Shown here: positions 59,960 through 64,000 of the stretch, in pieces
Layout: each line of letters starts with the position of its first letter
How positions within the stretch are numbered: position 1 is the stretch's first letter
Source: Embiotoca jacksoni
Lineage: Eukaryota; Chordata; Actinopteri; Embiotocidae
NCBI GenBank assembly: GCA_022577435.1
Contig: JAKOON010000006.1
Span: 17,282,501 to 17,346,500, forward strand
Direction: 5' to 3'
DNA: 64,000 nucleotides
The notes under the pieces: generated by a model
What the model saw: only the letters and a program-made list of their open reading frames with translations
Database searches by the model: none
Told to the model about the DNA's origin: nothing
Made by a program: the position numbers and the translations under genes

Positions 59960-60075
59960 TTCCATCTGGATCTCCGGTGAATGTGACTGCTGAGGCAGTG
60001 AGTTCCTCCAGGATCCTGCTCACATGGTCTGCTCTCCCTAAGGCACAAAAGAATGGAGTCATTCTTGGATATAAG
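59960..60075 (+). CDS. sdk1: sdk1 exon: first half of FnIII-7
   Basis: The acceptor is ttgtgttgtctag with a TG array upstream; the donor is aag|gtaaat. Phase 1 in, phase 0 out. It reads VPSGSPVNVTAEAVSSSR, ILLTWSALPKAQKNGVIL, GYK. NVTAEAVSS-ILLTW matches remembered SDK1 rather than SDK2 text. LLTWSA gives the B-strand Trp; NVT is a potential N-glycosylation site. Residues are about 983-1021. Confidence 0.95.
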
Positions 60076-60278
60076 GTAAATAGAACTCTCAAGCACACAA
60101 CTCTACCCTGGCATGCTCACTTGACCCCTTCAGCCCATTATCACTTCCTCAAACACCTTTACACACCCACCCACACAGATGGACGCACATAAATCTAAGA
60201 AGATCATGATGTAATATCCTGTAACTGCTCTAGCCTGTTCTCCCTACATTACTGCATCTAAAAGTACTCAGCTGCAGT

Positions 60279-60281
<3 letters not shown>

Positions 60282-60330
<49 letters not shown>
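60282..60330. repeat. (GT)n microsatellite
   Basis: About 24 GT units. Confidence 0.96.
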
Positions 60331-60333
<3 letters not shown>

Positions 60334-62249
60334 TGTGTTTGTAATTGTATGCATGCAAATGAGAGGCATTACTGTTTAATATGCTTTGATAAAACAGCAG
60401 TTTTTGGCAGCAATTTATGCAAAAGAGACAATAATCCATAAAGCCTGTTGGTTTTGGGAAGGTACTTTGTTTTTTTTGTCATTTAAAACATAATCTTTTT
60501 TGAACAAGAAAATGTGATGTGCTGTGTGTACGTTCTCAGTCTGAATATGCCTTGAAGATTCTGCATCGGTATTAAAGTCCAGATTTCCCACCTACTGAAG
60601 GAAAATGGCCACATATGCCAAAATCAGAGCTCACACTTTTCTTGTATTCCCAAAATAAGGCAGAAAAATTGGTCTTGTTGCAACTCCAGTGGTGACGTAG
60701 TCGACATCCTCCGGTGTGCAGGTTTCTAAGAAAGAGCTGGATGAATACCGTTAATGGGGACTCATTTTTTCATCACTCACTGGCAGTCGCACCTCTTCTT
60801 TTACACTCAATGTGGGTGCACCTGTTTTTTTAATCAGTTCACAGCCTTCAGGGGTTTATAATAATGTTCCCTGCTTCCCTGTTTTATTTTTAAATAAAGA
60901 GAAAACATTGTGTTATATTATGTCTTTTCTGGTACAGTGCCATGTAAGTGCTTCCCTCCAACATCTATCCAAAGAAAAGGTTAACGCGGTAAATATTTTT
61001 TCGAATATAAAAGTGGCATTGACTTTAATCCAGAGACAGACAGACATAAGGCAGCAGAACAAAGATTTTAAAAGAGGGAATTTACTCAATTTTGCATGAA
61101 CATGGTTTCATTATAAATATTTAAATCTACAGAAGAAAAACAGGCTGTGGCTGCGCGATATAAACTGGTACCATCCAGGTTTTTTTTTACGTTGTATTAA
61201 ATTCTGTTCGTTTTATCCACCATGCTCAAAGCACATCACACCCCACATCTGTGTTTTTTTGTGCCCTCCTGAGGATCACATTGAACAGCATCACTACCAT
61301 GTTAATAGAGGGGAAGTGGCTGCCAGCAGCAGCTCTCTTAACACCTTCCATCCCCTAGTAGATGCTGAATAGTTGCCCCTGCTTCCTGCCGTGCCGCCTC
61401 ATGACTGTTTCTGTTTTTAGACACTTAAGCTTGAGGTGACATTTGCCTTAAATGGGTTCTAAGTGTGTTGCATTCATGTTCACAAAACGAGAGAGAAACA
61501 GCAAGAAAGAGCAGTTCTCGACACATTTTCAAATGGGTACTGTTGCCAGAAAAAGTGTGTTCAAAAAGACATAACGTGATGTAGCCTACTCCTCTGCACT
61601 CCACTGTTGTCAGAAACACGTCAGAGTCACATCGTTCCAAAGGCTTACATGTTCCACCGCTGACCTGACTGTGATGCACATGGGCACTGTATGATGAGTC
61701 AATTCCCCACAGGGCACACCATTCTAGTGCTGTAAATAGTTGCAAGCCCAACAAATCAGCAGCTGAAAATAGCCCCAAAACAAATACACACTTTATATCT
61801 GCTTGGGTACTATGTTTTTAAAAACTAGGAATGTTCTAGGAAATTATTTAGTGAAGCATGACATGATCTGCAATAACTTGATTTTTGGTCCAGTTGTGGG
61901 CAGCAGATACTCGTTAGGAATACAGAACGGATATTGTATCACCTTATAAAGTTGATATGGTGAATTTGTTAGCAAATAGTTGCCTATTTTTTACATCCAT
62001 CAGATAGAGAGAAGGCTTTACATTTGGATGTTCACCAGCCATCATTAACTGTGGCTCTGCTGTACGGTGCTGGGCAGGTAGCGCACAGTGGGTTTGTCAA
62101 GGCTTTTTTTTTTTTTTACTAATACAGCTCCCTGCTGTGTTCAAACGTGTTGCTATGAGAGTGATCGAGAGCTAACATGTTTTAAAACGCTTCATACATG
62201 TGAGGAGAACTGCAGCTGAGTGTTCATTCTCAGTATTGGCAACCACTTT

Positions 62250-63065
62250 GACATACAAATAGTGCTGTGATCCATTGTTAATGAACCTGTGAGTTTTAGA
62301 ATTGGTTTTAAGATCATACTGCTTGTTTTTAAAGCCTTCAGTTCCTGCCTGTACATATATTGATCTCCTACGTCCCAATGAGCCTGATCGCTGCTTAAGC
62401 CAAGCCGCAAACAGCCGCGATCAGTCAAGCCACACTGCACAGACAAGGAAAACAGTTAACTGGAAGAGATAATCAGGCTCTTCTAACTTTGTTGTAAGCA
62501 CATTATATTTTCTATAACTTTGTCAAAGTAAAAGCATCCTGTCTGTTTTCCAGCAGAAAGATTCACTTTCCATCAGCAGTATATTAACTCAGCTCTGATA
62601 CAGCTGAAAACAAGCAGTAAACAGTAAAATATGACTATAGATGTACAAACAGGGACACAGGAGTGAAGCTCCAAACCACAGACATTCAGGTAGAAGTGCT
62701 GAAAGCTGAATACAGAGTTTTCAAACAGAGTTATTTCTCTAGTCTCTGGCACCGTTTAGGCACTGAGGATGCAGCTACCTCCTGCTGTGAGGCTACAGAG
62801 GAAATGTATGTCAGAGTTTTTCCACCTGGGCGAATAGAAAAACACAGCAAAGGTGACCGGGCCTCTGCTCAGGAACTTAGTATAATCTTTCAAACTTCCT
62901 CTTTTGCTCACTTCTATTTAGTGGCTTTCTCTCACCTGACGGTATTTATTTCATGAATTGTAATTATGTCATTATGTTTAATATCTTGGATCGTTTTCCT
63001 TTTATTCTTTGTTTTAAACATTTGACTGTAACTGTATTTTGAAAGGTGCTATTTATTATTGTTGT
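62250..63065 (+). mobile_element. Degraded L2/Rex-like LINE 3' end
   Basis: The block cctgtgagttttagaattgg, ttttaagatcatactgcttg, atattgatctcctacgtccc and atgagcctgatcgct matches the 3' coding text of a fish LINE (VLLLVFKAL...DLLRPYEPDR-like). Further right, aaggtgaccgggcctctgc and tgtattttgaaaggtgctat, followed by an (ATT/GTT)n tail at 63050, fit the end of the same element. The middle is insertion or strongly diverged, and frames are broken. Confidence 0.6.
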
Positions 63066-63279
63066 TGTTGTGATTTGAATAATGATTATTTCAGTTTTTT
63101 ATGATGTACATTGAGAGAAATTTGTTTGTTTTGGTCATTTAATGGTATTTGTTTACAGTCACAAAAATATTGAATATAATTTTGCCCTGTACTTTAAAGT
63201 CATCAAAGACATTGTAAAGAAAAGCTGACAAACAGCGTGTGTGTGGACTACAGGATTCATGTTTGCTCTCTGTGCGCAG

Positions 63280-63466
63280 GTGTTGTACAGCGAGAAAGAC
63301 TCAGACGGTCCCCGCAGTGTTCAGGTGGCAGAAGGGGAGGGGAGTGCGTCGCTGCTCCTCGGAGTCCTCCAAAAATACACCGTGCACGTGCTGCAGGTGC
63401 TGGCGTACACGCGGATTGGTGACGGCCCACCCAGCAGCCCCATACTGCTCAGGACCAAAGAGGATG
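63280..63466 (+). CDS. sdk1: sdk1 exon: second half of FnIII-7
   Basis: The acceptor is ctctctgtgcgcag and the donor is g|gtagga. Phase 0 in, phase 1 out. It reads VLYSEKDSDGPRSVQVAE, GEGSASLLLGVLQKYTVH, VLQVLAYTRIGDGPPSSP, ILLRTKED. LQVLA-TRIGDG-PS-PIL-RT-DD is an SDK hallmark. The preceding E strand (GVLQKYTVHVLQV) has the Tyr core residue. Residues are about 1022-1083. The last base starts the next codon, so coding continues beyond the window. Confidence 0.95.
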
Positions 63467-63907
63467 GTAGGACCTGTGTGATCACCGGGCTTTCTGTCCA
63501 GCAGTTTGTCGCCCTCTTCTCACCTCTGGAGCTATTTTTCACCTCTTTACACGTCTTCTCACAGCACAGACACACATGATGTGGGTATGTGTGTTCATTT
63601 GTACAATGGTTACCACCTGTCTTCAGATGCAGAGATGTCGTAACCATGGCAAACTCTTCAGGATGGCAGCAAACTGGTCTTTCTGAATAATCAAACACGA
63701 GCACACAAGGACACGCATACACACACACATACATCACATTTGCTCACACACATACAGAAAAGCTCACATGGACGCACACACACTCATCTTCTATCAAACA
63801 GTGTCACGTTTGAAAAGTTTTTCTCATTTCAGGATGAAACAAGAACAGGGAAGTCAATTCCCGGCGTTGTATAATGAACCTCTGTCCTGTCTGTCACACG
63901 CTCTACA

Positions 63908-63948
<41 letters not shown>

Positions 63949-64000
63949 GTTGACATGTATTTGCTGGTGTGGAACATGTACTTTTATCAGGAACAAAGAC
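63467..64000. other. Start of the intron after FnIII-7
   Basis: No exon seen before the window end. A CA array lies at 63911-63944. Confidence 0.8.
63911..63944. repeat. (CA)n microsatellite
   Basis: About 17 CA units. Confidence 0.96.

Larger units (their letters stand above)
60076..63279. other. Intron within FnIII-7
   Basis: GT array (60282-60330) and a split LINE-like fragment (62250-63065). No exon seen. Confidence 0.78.

Overview
The window is vertebrate, almost certainly teleost fish, nuclear DNA. Short protein-coding exons with GT/AG borders sit in large introns. The introns are packed with (CA)n/(GT)n microsatellites, a tRNA-derived SINE with a familiar fish-type body, hAT-like non-autonomous elements and degraded LINE fragments. 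No bacterial-type operons, no rRNA or tRNA genes and no CRISPR arrays are visible.

One gene accounts for all supported coding sequence. It runs on the + strand from at least 10275 to 63466 and continues past both window ends. I identify it as sidekick cell adhesion molecule 1 (sdk1; which teleost paralog, sdk1a or sdk1b, cannot be told). Twenty-two exons join in one unbroken reading frame of about 1,083 codons, with every intron phase matching. In order they encode four immunoglobulin domains (Ig3 to Ig6 of the family's six) and seven fibronectin type III domains (FnIII-1 to FnIII-7 of thirteen). Ig1, Ig2, the signal peptide and the start codon are not seen and should lie upstream. FnIII-8 to 13, the transmembrane helix and the PDZ-binding tail should lie downstream. 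Sidekick proteins are homophilic synaptic adhesion molecules known for layer-specific connectivity in the retina.

Layout: 1-10274 is 5' intronic sequence with a SINE, hAT-like MITEs, microsatellites and one candidate 27-nt microexon (2932-2958). 10275-24090 holds Ig3-Ig6. 27349-39909 holds FnIII-1 and FnIII-2, split by a 7.9 kb intron. 44192-63466 holds FnIII-3 to FnIII-7. 63467-64000 is the start of the next intron.

The most interesting signal is not a new gene but the relation between microsatellites and splice sites. (TG)n arrays replace or precede the polypyrimidine tract of three exons, (GT)n arrays run straight out of two donors, and (CA)n arrays begin within 30 nt of several other donors. 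One exon (39728-39909) is bracketed by complementary TG and CA arrays. Other points are the candidate microexon, a two-copy fold-back repeat family, a three-copy dispersed repeat with a nested insertion, and a hAT remnant that still carries a transposase C-terminus.
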